The position numbers and the translations under genes are program-made. Under the pieces are notes generated by a model, which was given only the letters and a program-made list of their open reading frames with translations, did not search any database and was not told the origin of the DNA. From the NCBI GenBank assembly GCA_039654915.1, contig CM077599.1, positions 83,854,001 through 83,918,000 on the forward strand: DNA of 64,000 nt, read 5' to 3'. Below are positions 48,955-59,074 of this stretch, piece by piece (positions within the stretch are counted from its first letter, which is position 1; each line of letters begins with the position of its first letter). Source of the stretch: Aquilaria yunnanensis. Its lineage: Eukaryota > Streptophyta > Magnoliopsida > Malvales > Thymelaeaceae.

Positions 48955-50126
48955 AAAACCCATGAAATTTGAAAGTTTATAATAATTAAGTTTAATTCAA
49001 AACTTTATAATCAAAATTTAATACAATATTTTTCTACATACAAATGTAGATTATCAGCAAGAAAGTCATTGTGCATTTTGTTTCTCAATCTAGTACTTAC
49101 AAATTTTATAATTGAAAAAACATGTTATGTAGTAGCAACTAACAAAAGAAGAGTGAATATCAAATGGAACTATCTATCATAATTATATGCTCATACATTC
49201 ACCTGCGACATTACCCATGAATAATCAAAATAATTTGCTCATATGCTCAAAATGATCAAAATTAAAACAAAAATCATATGTTCAAAGCCATTAAATCAAA
49301 CAAAATCAATAAAATCAAAATCAAAGCAATTAAAAATAAAATCAAAATCAAAATCATATGGAAAAACTTAAACCTATATAACCTAGTTTAGTAGTTTAAG
49401 CATGACCAATGATGGCATTGGAATTGTTTTTCTAAATTGAAACAAACTCTACTCTGACTGATGAGCCAAAAAATGAGTTTTGATCAATTGGTCCAGAATC
49501 AATGGCAGTTAGGTGTGTACATCAATGGCGGCACCATGAAGACCAAGGGTGGGTAGGGCACAAGGTTTCTCCCTTTTAATTTGTTTTGTTACCGAATTGA
49601 GCATCGCTTGCTTGTTTTGTTTTGTTTTATTCTTTTTTTTTTTATAAAAAGGCTAAAACATACACTTGCTCAATATTAACTTCAAATTTTATAGATAAAT
49701 ACCTAACAATGATATTGTTAACATTTTATATTTTATAGACCAACCTCTAATTAAAAAGTTTAAAAAATTGTACGGGGAACAACGGCCTCTCTCCATCCCT
49801 ACAAAGCTATGCCCTTGAACACATGGCCTCTCCAGTATGAGAATTTACATCCTACTTTGTCACAAGCTTCTTAATCAAGGTTTTAGAAAAACTGTGAATG
49901 AGGAGTCTGAGATATTGGAATACATCGTAGTGGTGATGGAGTTGTTAGTAAGACAAAGAGCACTAAATGAGAAAGGGTGGACACCAGAATTGATGGCCAT
50001 AACGTCATTGCTAGCAGTCTATGTGGGGATGCTATTGGAGTAGAAGATAATAGCAAGGTTGGATGAAGAAAAGAAGGTGGAGAATGAGGGATAGGAGGTG
50101 GAGAAGAAGGAGGGAAAGAAGGTGGA
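48955..50126. other. AT-rich intergenic sequence
   Basis: Contains AATCAAAATCAAA-type low-complexity runs at 49250-49370. No supported gene. Frames 49837-50043 and 49883-50242 overlap on opposite strands and are not convincing. Confidence 0.4.
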
Positions 50127-50262
50127 GTTGGGAGTAAAGGTGGGAACCGAGTAGGACTAGCCCGGGACCGTCCGGTCCTGAGGACCGGGCTCGGCCCAGT
50201 TGTAGGCAGGGCGGTTCTGAGCCGGTCCCGGGGCGGTCCCAAGCCGCGGCGGGGCGAGTTTC

Positions 50263-50318
<56 letters not shown>
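50263..50318. repeat. (AT)n microsatellite
   Basis: About 27 AT dinucleotides inside the left subterminal region of the hAT. Confidence 0.95.
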
Positions 50319-50321
<3 letters not shown>

Positions 50322-50599
50322 GAACCATTGTTAATTATATAAGTCATAAATATTTTTAAGAAAAAATCACCACCTCCAGTGTAAGTTTTATTAAGTTAAA
50401 AAACCAAACGGCACTTACAAATAATCGGAACGGGCCTTACATTTTGAAATGGCAAAAATGTTCCAGAAAAGATAAATAATAGAAACCTATGATCTGTGCT
50501 GAACAGCATAATCAGATCAAATACAAATTACATGTATGATTGAAAAAAAAAAATTCAAGTCTCGGTATCGAATATTACCTGCTCATCCAAACTCTTTTG

Positions 50600-52712
50600 G
50601 TCTTACTACCGGAGTGCTGCGAGGCCCCAATCTCGGTTGCACACGCATACTTCTACCACGTCGAGTGTCAATCTTAACCATTTTTCGACACTAAACGCTG
50701 CCTCGGATAAGATGGTCAATATTGGAACGGCAAGAATCTCCTGTGCAATTATCGACAAGATTGGAAATCTTGATCTCTTTTGTTTCCACTACTCCAAGAT
50801 GTCGAGGTCGCTTGCCTCGAACGATGTGTTGAGATAGTCATCGACCTCAGCTAATCCCGATGTCATCGGTCGGGGTCGTTTGAGCATTTGGAGGGCCGAG
50901 TTGAATCTTGAGGAGATTGATCTCCTTAGAGGCTTGATTTGAGGAGCTTCGGATCTTACCTTATCCAAATGCCGCTCACAATATAACTTGTATAAAGAAT
51001 GCAAGTACTCGGAAGCATAAGCAGACATAGCCAAAACATTTATATGAGACATTTCTAAATAAGTATGAAAAATTCCTTCAAGCAGTGTTGTTGTGCCCGT
51101 TAATTTGACATACGGGTCAAGTAAAGAAGCGACTAAAAAGATAGGTGGAATGTTTTCGAAATATTGAAGCCACTTAGCCCGCATGGCTTCGACGGTCGGT
51201 TTTAACAACTCATCATCTTTAAACTGATGTAAAGCATATGTGATATTCACTAAATGAAACAAAACTTGATGACTTGTTGGGTAGTAAATACCAGAGAAAA
51301 ATTCAGTTACCTCGTAAAAAAAACTTAAGCAATTCATTAGTTTTGGAACATTTTTCCCAAATTTCAGTCGGAAGAAATTCACTACCCATTTTTAAATTCA
51401 GGAAATTTGACAAAAAATTTGCATACGGTAATGCGTCTTGCAACATCAATTATGTGGAGTTCCAGTGGGTTGGGCAATCTAATTTAAACCGTTTCCAAGA
51501 AAATGGTTTTTGATTTTCAATACAAAAGCTTTTAAAGTCACGGAAAACAGCAGGTCTGGACATCAAATATTTTAATAAGTTTTGAATAGGCAAAATCTCA
51601 TTTTGGAGAACTTCTAAACTCTTTTGCACATAAATGTTCAAAATATGACACATGTATCTAACGTGAAAAAATGTACCGTTGAGAGGCGGTTTTAAGTTTT
51701 GACTCAAAAGACGAGTGGCAACATCATTATTTAAAGCATTATCAAATGAAATGCACAGAACTTTATCAGTACAAAAATAATCACGTAAAGTTTCTAAAAT
51801 GCAATTAAATATTTGATAACCAGTATGATCTGTTTCAATAACCTTAAATGATAAAATTCGTTTTTGCATTATCCAATCAGAATCAATCCAATGAGAAGTA
51901 ACACAATAGAATGATTGACCTATAAGTGATGTCCACATATCAGAAGTAAATGCCATACAATGATCAAGAGCAGAAAAATATGCTTGCAAATCTAATTTTC
52001 CGGCTTCAAATTGTCTAAGGCTTTCTTTCCTAGCAGTTTTCTTAGATACTTTTTTAAATGCAGGATTTAATTGTGATTTTATCCAAGATTCTAGGTGGAC
52101 ATCTTCAGCTTGTGAAAAAAGTTTTTCGGTAAGTATCATCCAATTTATCAAACCTTCTCTACAAAATTGTTGGTTAAAACGAAATATACCTGGTCCGCTG
52201 GCGTCGGTTGTAGACCCAAGTTGTGTTTGTCCTCCAGAACTAGTCCCGGTACTAGGGATGACTTTAGGATGTTGATTTTCAATATGCCTCTTCAGCGTTC
52301 CAGTGCCAGAATTCTTGCTATGCACCAATTTTTTCCCGCAATGTTTGCATTTTCCGTACCTCGACTCCCTTTCGTGTATTACCTCATAATGCTCCCAAAC
52401 CCAAGCAGTTAGTCTCATGGATTTACCTTGTGCTTGAGTTTCCTCCATGGCGGGTTCATGACTTGTAGGCGTCGGTTCTATTGACGGATTCCCGGACACC
52501 ATCGCATCCAACTCTTCCACTTCATCATTGGATAATTGATCGTCGAGACCCAAATCATAATTCGTCATATCGATTCCGGCATCATCGTCGTGAAACTCTT
52601 GAATTGAAATGCTTTTATCGGCGGGCCGAGATTGGCGACGGAACAAGGCTCAGAAGCCGGTGTTGCGGAAAGATGAACTCTTTGTTGACTTGCCCTTTCC
52701 TTTTGAAGCCAT
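50600..52712 (-). pseudogene. hAT transposase (BED zinc finger), several lesions
   Basis: The best start is ATG at 52712 (MASKGKGKSTKSS), which hits TGA 20 codons later. Downstream is a long open frame, 52646-51450, with an acidic N-terminus, a BED finger (CKHCGKKLVHSK then LKRHIENQH), and the hAT core (FTSDMWTS, the catalytic-Asp region; CPTHWNST, the conserved CxxH and Trp). TAA follows at about 51448. The remainder, 51382-50789 in another frame, has KFGKNVPKLMNC, then IFLVASLLDPYVKL, and ends before a TAG within ILE-stop-WK. The dimerisation domain (RFPILSIIAQEILAVP, SEAAFSVEK) reads on to about 50640. The enzyme would cut and join DNA at the element's ends; at least four lesions make this copy inactive. 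Confidence 0.87.
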
Positions 52713-53325
52713 GCCTCAAGTACTAATAGTAGTAATTAATGCAAAATCAAGAGGGGATTATGAAGACATTAGGGAGAGATTAGTAAAAAATTTGGAAGAG
52801 ATTAAAAAAACAAAAAGAATGCTTGAGAGAATATAGTAGATGAAGAAGAGAGATTGAGTGATTGTGTGAGGATTGAGTGAAAATGGCATTGGTATTTATA
52901 GGGGAGGAAAAAAATTAGTTTGATCAAAAAGTCCTTGAAATTTAGTTGTTGGGAAGGGTAAAAATGAAAATTTAAGGGCTAAAATGGAGTAGGAAGCTGT
53001 TGGAGGGCCTGCTGTGGAATTAGCCCTTTTTTAAAAAAAAATTTTGCAGGTTGACGTTGCTGGCAGAGAGCCATTAGGGCGTCACGCGGGTCGGTCTGGG
53101 GTGGGGCGGTCCGGTTCGGGTCGGGCTGGTTTGTGGGCTTTGGCTGGTCTGGGGCGGTTTTTTTGCGTCTCCTCCTCCTATTAGGCCCATACTCGGCCCA
53201 TAATATAACGGCCTTTTTTCGGGGCAGGCAGAACGGGTTTGACCGGTCCGGGCCGAGGTTGACTAGCAGTCCGGTCCTGGTTTGGGCGGGGTCAACTCGG
53301 CCCATCTCCCACCTCTAGCTAGGAG

Positions 53326-54400
53326 AAGGACCATTGGGCACTGTGATTGGAGGCAGGGAGCGTCGAGTCAAGATGATTGGTTTGCTAAGTGTCTTATTGT
53401 TACTCCCTCCATCACATAATGAATAAAGGAATTCTTGATATGAAGATTAAGGTATGTGTAATTTATATTATTCTTTTTATTTTTATTTTTAAATCTAAAA
53501 TTCAAAATGAAAAAGTTATTTTTTGGGTTTATAGTGAGAGTTTAAATAAGGTATTAAGTTAAATTAGGTTTAAAAATTTCCAAAAAAAAGTATGGTTTAA
53601 CTTTTTTGGGATGGATGTTGTATTTATGTTTCAATTTTTTTTTTTTTTGCTTCCTTTTAAACATGGTTGATGTAGTCGACAAGTAGGACTACTTTTCTCT
53701 CACCACTGTTAAACTTGTTTTGCTATAACCTTTTTTATTCGATGTAACGTCTGCCGTAATAAAAGGATAAAAATAAAATGTTTCTTCAAGATAAGGGATT
53801 TACTAAGAATAACTTTGAGGTTTGGAATGAAAATTGAATGATAATTAAAAGTTAGGGACTTCAAGTGCAATCTATCCTATTTTGGTGGTACAGTGTTTGA
53901 ATCAATCTGGTCCTATAAACAAAATGAACCGGGTCTTTTAACAAAAGCAAAATTTTATATTAATATTTCTAAATTCAATAATTCCAGAAATTACTGTTTC
54001 CTCTGGTTCCAATTTAAGTGATATAATCTTACTAGTTGGCGGTAGTTGTTTGTGCTCTCATTTTCACAACACATTTATTTTAAGTTTAATTTTTACAACA
54101 CTTTTTAAAGACTTTGTTCGTCAATCATTTACACATAATAATAATAAAGGTCGTTTTGGAAAAAAAAAAAAAAGTAAAGAGTAATGATACATTAATAAAA
54201 TTTTGTACAAAAATAAATTTTACAAATATACATGTCAAACAGTTACTAAACATTTTAAATTTTGTTAGGTGGTTGTCGATGCTGCACAAGTTTAACATCA
54301 ATTACTATCTAAGACATCATATTTATCGATTTATTTGTAGCTATAATAAAACTATTCTTTTGACAGGAGTAACAAATATTAAATTATTAAAAAAATAAAA
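53326..54400. other. AT-rich sequence, possible decayed Stowaway
   Basis: CTCCCTCCATCACATAATG at 53404 and GGGATGGATGT near 53610 could be the ends of a decayed Stowaway-like MITE, but the right end pairs poorly. No gene is visible. Poly-T and poly-A runs occur near 53637 and 54160. Confidence 0.4.
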
Positions 54401-54768
54401 GTGAATACAACTACTGCATTTCAGTTTTCCCTTAATTATCTCATTTATTAAGCTTAGTCATAAAAAATGTTCCTAAACAAAGTTCTTATTTTTTGTTTAG
54501 AGCCAAATGGCATCTAAATTAAATATTTTATTAATCTAATAATCACTTAAATAATTTTTTTAAAATTAATTTTTATAAACTTAAGTGAATACAGCTACTA
54601 TATTTCAGTTTTTTTTTAATTATCTCATTCATTAATTTAGTCGTAAAAGATGTCCCTAAATGAAGTACTTATTTTTTGTTTGGAACCAAATGTCATCTAT
54701 AGTTAATATTCTATTAATCCAATAATCAATTAAATAATTTTTTAAAAATTAATTTTTATAAACTTTTT
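54401..54768. repeat. Two tandem copies of a 184-bp unit
   Basis: 54401-54584 and 54585-54768 both start GTGAATACA-CTACT and continue with ATTATCTCATT-ATTAA, TTATTTTTTGTTT and AATTTTTATAAACTT. They agree at most positions (about 85-90% by eye). A simple old tandem duplication. Confidence 0.82.
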
Positions 54769-55467
54769 CCTATCCGACTTAAAAAGGAAAATTCAATAAA
54801 AAATAATATAAAGTTTCAATTGGAATATAAGTTTTTTTTTCACGCTTAAAATACTAATAAAGAATTTTTTTAATGAGAGGAAACGAGAAGGAAAGACTTA
54901 ATTCGGATGAGAAATGTGATAGTCATACCCCTTTGCCAACCAAAATAGGAAGGTAGGACAATTGGAATATTAAGTTGAGTATATAATAAATATATATCAA
55001 AATAATAACTAATGATCACTTATCAATAATCTCCTCAAATGCAACCTAAGTCTAATGTATTTTTTATAGGGATAATTAAAATTTGCCCCTTAAGGTTTAG
55101 GTGAAATTACATTTTACCCTCCTATTTCAGAAATATATATTTTGCCTCTACCTTTTTAATATCATCCGACGATAATTTTTGAAATATTAATTTAAACTAT
55201 ATATTTTTTATCTTCAAATAATTTTATTTTGTATGATAATTTATATAGTTAACTAATATTAAAAAGTAACTATTTTTCATTTACAGAAAGAAAAAATTAA
55301 TAATTTAAAGTGCTAATTAATTCTAAAAAAATATCATACATATTAAATTATAGAAAAGTGACTACCGTAATATTTCAATTAATATTTCCTAAGTTGCTGA
55401 TGAACTATATTAAATAGGAAGGGAGCAGCCTGAAAATTATTTTTTAAAAGTTTTTTTTTATAATTAC
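54769..55467. other. AT-rich intergenic sequence
   Basis: No gene or repeat that I can support. Confidence 0.4.
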
Positions 55468-55588
55468 CTTTGCTCTGGTTTTCGGACTCTGTAGGGGATG
55501 AAGATGACACCACAGAGAAATAGAATCGCAGCAACGGCTAAGACAGCTACAATGATGAGGATTTTCCTATATGAATTACTCTTTCCCC
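55468..55588 (-). pseudogene. Orphan transmembrane exon of a receptor-like kinase
   Basis: On the minus strand 121 nt bounded by an acceptor (TTTTTCAG) and a donor (GTAATT) encode a membrane span (ILIIVAVLAVAAILFLCGVI) followed by a basic stop-transfer stretch (PYRVRKPEQR), after a Ser/Lys-rich lead. This is the usual shape of a CRK-type transmembrane exon and resembles the ones in RLK1 and RLK2. No kinase exons follow on this strand. A displaced or isolated relic; other single-pass proteins are possible. Confidence 0.5.
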
Positions 55589-56315
55589 CTGAAAAAGCAT
55601 AAAACGATTGTTTTTTTAAAAAAAGAAAATACCACCAATAACTGGTTGTAGTAAAAGTCGATTTTTAAACTTGACTCTCAGTTGACTCGACAAAGACGAT
55701 TTTTTTTTCTGGTTCAAGTGTATTTTTTAACCTTTAATCTTTAAATAAGATTATGGTAATCTTATTTTTTTAAATGGATAATTTTTGCCAACTAAGTACC
55801 TTGTGGGAGCCATGTCAGCATCTACTTATCCTAACAACATCATAATTAAACCAGTAACCCACAAAAAAGAGATTAAAATATAAAAAAAAAAACAGAGACA
55901 TTGTTTCACTGCAGTTTACACCGTGTCAAAATTTCTTTTCTACCAAGCAAGGACGAAAGCTGGTCGGCTGTTGTGTTCTCTGTTTTGTCTGCTAAGCATC
56001 TACCTATGTTGTAACAAGGTTGGAAAGAAACCAAATCTGTCAAACTAAGCCAAGAATACGAGCCTCAAGCAAAGACCTGTAGAAGATACACGGACAAAAC
56101 CTTCAACCTAGCTACAAAATGGACCAAACGATACAAAGCACAACTCCAGTAAGGCAACAGAAACTGGAAAATGCCAAAATCACAAATGAATAACAATCCA
56201 AATACGAACGCTGAAGCAATACTTGGAGCGAAAAAAAATCCCTGGATTCAGTAGAAAAGAATCAACTACATTAATCCGCAGCCTTCAAACTCTAAACAAG
56301 GTTAGAATTTATCAA

Positions 56316-56765
56316 ATAGGGCTTTGAGGAGTCAAAACGTTAATTGGCAGAAATTAATATTGGAGAACCAAAATTTAAGCTTAGAACTTGAGATATTTCA
56401 AAGGAATTTGAAGAGCATTAAGGAGATTCAGATTAATAGGAAGAAATCTCTTTCACGGATAGAGTTGGTGATAGGCTCTGTTTCTCTGGTTCTGGGTTTT
56501 TTCTTTCCGTTTTCGTGGTTCTCTGATTTAATCGTTTTTAGGGATTTACTGCTACAGATTTGGGGAAAAGAGAGTATAGGACGAACTGGAGCAACGAAAT
56601 CATAAGAAAGGCTTAGGGATTGAAGCGATGATAAGATTTAGAGATGATTTTGAAGGATTACAGAGAGATTTGGACTGTTTAGTTCAGGGAATAAGGGAAC
56701 GGGAGGGAGCTCTTCACAGAAGAGTATGGCCTTCGAAAGTTTTGGGCAGAGAACTAAGAGGACAT
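56316..56765 (+). other. Possible coding remnant: coiled coil and membrane span
   Basis: The plus-strand frame from 56324 reads a heptad-like helix (WQKLILENQNLSLELEIFQR) and then a hydrophobic stretch (LVIGSVSLVLGFFFPF). A further open stretch in another frame (about 56590-56766) reads LEQRNHKKGLGIEAM and REREGALHRRVWPSK, then a stop. I do not recognise it. It could be chance, a 5' part of a lost gene or a captured piece. Confidence 0.3.
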
Positions 56766-57000
56766 TGATGTCTGTTGTCTGGTTTAATCGTGATGCTGCT
56801 AGGAAAAGAAGTTGTTGTTGCTGACATAGCTCTCACACGTGCTTAGTTGGCAAAACTTATCCATTCAAAGAAATAAGAATGCAATAATCCTGTTTAAAGA
56901 TTAAAGATTAAAAAAGACACCATAACCCGAAAAAACTCAAAGACAGACATGCACCTTGTCCTTGTGTACGTGTAGTCATCTCAGTCGACGGAGGAGGACA

Positions 57001-57260
57001 CTACAACAAAAAGGTTTATAGGTGACATACATTTACCGACATTTTCAAAACAATGTCGAAAAAAATATATTATTACTGACATGTTTAAAAAAATGTAAGT
57101 AAAGAACTATTTAAACCTGACGAATTTAAAAAAATACAGCTAAAATGACTTATTATACGTGACATGTTTAAAAAATTGTAACAAAATATCTATCCAAGCC
57201 CAACAAAGTCCTAAAAACGCAGTTAAAAGTCCACCTAAGACCGACTAGTTTCTAAAATGC
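57001..57260. repeat. Left subterminal region of the gene-carrying CACTA
   Basis: Repeated GACAT/ATGTC words around A-rich spacers (for example near 57028, 57038, 57078, 57161). They match in style the right-hand set at 63660-64000. Confidence 0.7.
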
Positions 57261-57279
57261 AGCTAAATGGTTCGGCCCA

Positions 57280-57700
57280 CTAACAAAGTCCTACCCGGTC
57301 CAAAAATTAAGAAAAAGGGTTTGGGGGGAGAAAAAGAGTTTGGGGGGGAGAAGGAGACGCGTGTGGCGTGCGGCGTGCAGCTGGTGTCTTCCTTCGCCAT
57401 TACTACCGGTCGGTGGCTTCTCAGTGGAAACTTTCCTCCGCCGGTGTTTCATCAGCTCCTTCCACCACCGGCGTTTCTGACGTTTTGGTCAGTCCTTCCT
57501 TAATCCTTAATTTCACCACTCGGACATATGCCACCTTTCCTGCTCACCTCCTCGGCCCTTCAACATTGCCGCTAGCCAACCCAGCCCACCATAAACTACG
57601 ATCGACAGCTCCCATTGCGAATCGGTGCTGAGTCTTCTCGCTAGTTTCATCATAACAATCGAAGGTGAAGTTCAGCGATGGAGTAATTTTTAGTGGAAAA
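57280..57700. other. GC-richer segment of unknown source inside the CACTA element
   Basis: Frames 57267-57503 and 57368-57631 overlap on the same strand; one has AGVFLRHYYRSVASQWKL and SSAPSTTGVSDVLV. I cannot identify a family. It may be a fourth captured fragment or an untranslated leader. Confidence 0.35.
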
Positions 57701-57705
57701 CTTCG

Positions 57706-57990
57706 AGAAAGGTAATTGTCAGGGGAAAGCTTTAAGCTCAACGTGCTAAATTGATGAAGTTCAAGAATGGATATATGATTTCTTTTGGCTATCCTGTCAA
57801 TGAATATGGTGACTCTACTGTTAAACATGTTCAACTGAGACAAGGCATTCTCGGTATCAAGGTCAAGATCATTCTCAATTGGGATTCTTAGGGCAATCAT
57901 GGCCCTAAAACTCCATTATCGAATCCTATTACGGTCCACCCTCTAAAGGGAGTTCTTGGTATCAAGGTGGTACTAGTGCTTGCCACCAAT
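57706..57990 (+). pseudogene. RPS3: Fragment of 40S ribosomal protein S3 (uS3), C-terminal part
   Basis: The plus-strand reading [26 protein letters not shown] then [32 protein letters not shown] follows the C-terminal region of eukaryotic RPS3 ([46 protein letters not shown]). Two in-frame stops (after GKL and after NWDS) and substitutions show that it is non-functional. No intron interrupts the piece. RPS3 sits in the small ribosomal subunit near the mRNA entry channel; here only a captured piece is present. Confidence 0.85.
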
Positions 57991-58410
57991 GTAAAGTGAA
58001 TTAGAAACATAGATAAAATTGGCATGAATGTTTTGCCTGTGATTGATGCTTAGTCATTGATTTGTGATCAGGTTGAAATCTTTGCTTTGGCTATGTCTTT
58101 TTCCATGACATGAGTGAAACAAAGAGGGGATAGAACCCTTACAAGTCGTCACACTGTAATTGGGGTTATATGCTTTAAATTTTTTATTAGTTTATCTTTG
58201 TTCTCTTTGAGGGTCTTATTTATTTTTAAGGGAGTGATTGTGTTTGTTCTTGATGTATGGCTTGTGAGTTTTTTGAGATATATGTGTTTCTAGGGTTATT
58301 TCTGCTCTGTTTGTTTGCAGTTGTTTTAAGAACTGGATGAATCGGGTATATAGCTTTCCCCTCGTTTATGATCATATACCAGCACTAAATCCAATCCTTG
58401 TTATTTTTAG

Positions 58411-59034
58411 GCTATTACAATGTTAGGAACGAAGAAGGGAGAGCTGTTCGTGGCTGATATTAACACCCAGCTCCTGCTGAAGAACAGGAATGTCACTGCT
58501 GATTTTAAAGTGGACACTAGCTCCAATGTGAGTTTGATGCATTTTCTTGACATATATACTTGGATTTCATACATATTTTGTTGGTAATTGGGTTGATTCT
58601 GTTCTTCTAACTTGCATTCGATTTTAAGGACAAGGTTCCAACTCCATGTTTTATTTGTGAACCTTTTATATTTGTCTGTTTGATGAACTCTATTTTATGC
58701 TTCTTTTTTCAGCTTGTCACCACAATAACCCTTAATGAACCTGCCCCTGGGGTGAAGGCAATTCTTACCTTCAAAGTCCCAGATCATAGTTCAAGCAAGG
58801 TAAGTGTCATGATTTTGATTCTCATGTCATTAGCTTATGTTGCCTAAGAACTTGGCTACCCAGTGAAAAGTGCCATCACTAACTTTGTGTCACGGAATAT
58901 GAACATTCAAGTACGTACCAAGTGGAAATGTAATGGTTTTTCTTTTTTGTTCAACAGCTGGAACTTCAGTATCTGCATGATTATGTTAGGATCGACTCTA
59001 GTTTTGGCTTGACAGCAAATCCATTGGTTAACTA
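58411..59034 (+). pseudogene. VDAC: Fragment of mitochondrial porin (VDAC), three exons
   Basis: Exon 58411-58527 reads GTKKGELFVADINTQL and NVTADFKVDTSSN; 58713-58800 reads TTITLNEPAPGVKAILTFKV; 58958 to about 59034 reads LELQYLHDYVRI and GLTANPLVNY. All are the standard N-terminal half of plant VDAC (TGTKKGELFLAD, KVDTNSN, TVDEPAPGLK, VELQYLHDY, GLTANPIVNF). Splice sites AG/GT are good and introns are retained, so it was copied as genomic DNA. The first exon and the C-terminal strands of the barrel are missing. VDAC forms the outer mitochondrial membrane channel; a fragment of this kind cannot. Confidence 0.92.
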
Positions 59035-59074
59035 CAGAGAAATACAAAGTTTCTGTATGATCTATGATTTGCAG

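Larger units (their letters stand above)
50135..53317 (-). mobile_element. hAT transposon, full length, transposase mutated
   Basis: The left end TAAAGGTGGGAACCGAGT and right end (TAGAGGTGGGAGATGGGC on the other strand) are imperfect inverted repeats. Flanking octamers GTTGGGAG (50127-50134) and GCTAGGAG (53318-53325) agree at 6 of 8 positions, consistent with an old 8-bp duplication. GC-rich subterminal regions (50157-50262 and 53080-53310) are full of GGTCCGG/GGGCGG words. A BED-finger hAT transposase runs on the minus strand between them. Confidence 0.85.

Noticed and set aside
49883..50328. Proline/serine-rich minus-strand frames
   Set aside because: Low-complexity readings of purine-rich and GC-rich hAT subterminal sequence plus the (AT)n tract.
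53404..53622. Stowaway MITE
   Set aside because: The left end fits but the right end pairs only weakly; noted inside a gap entry instead of being called.
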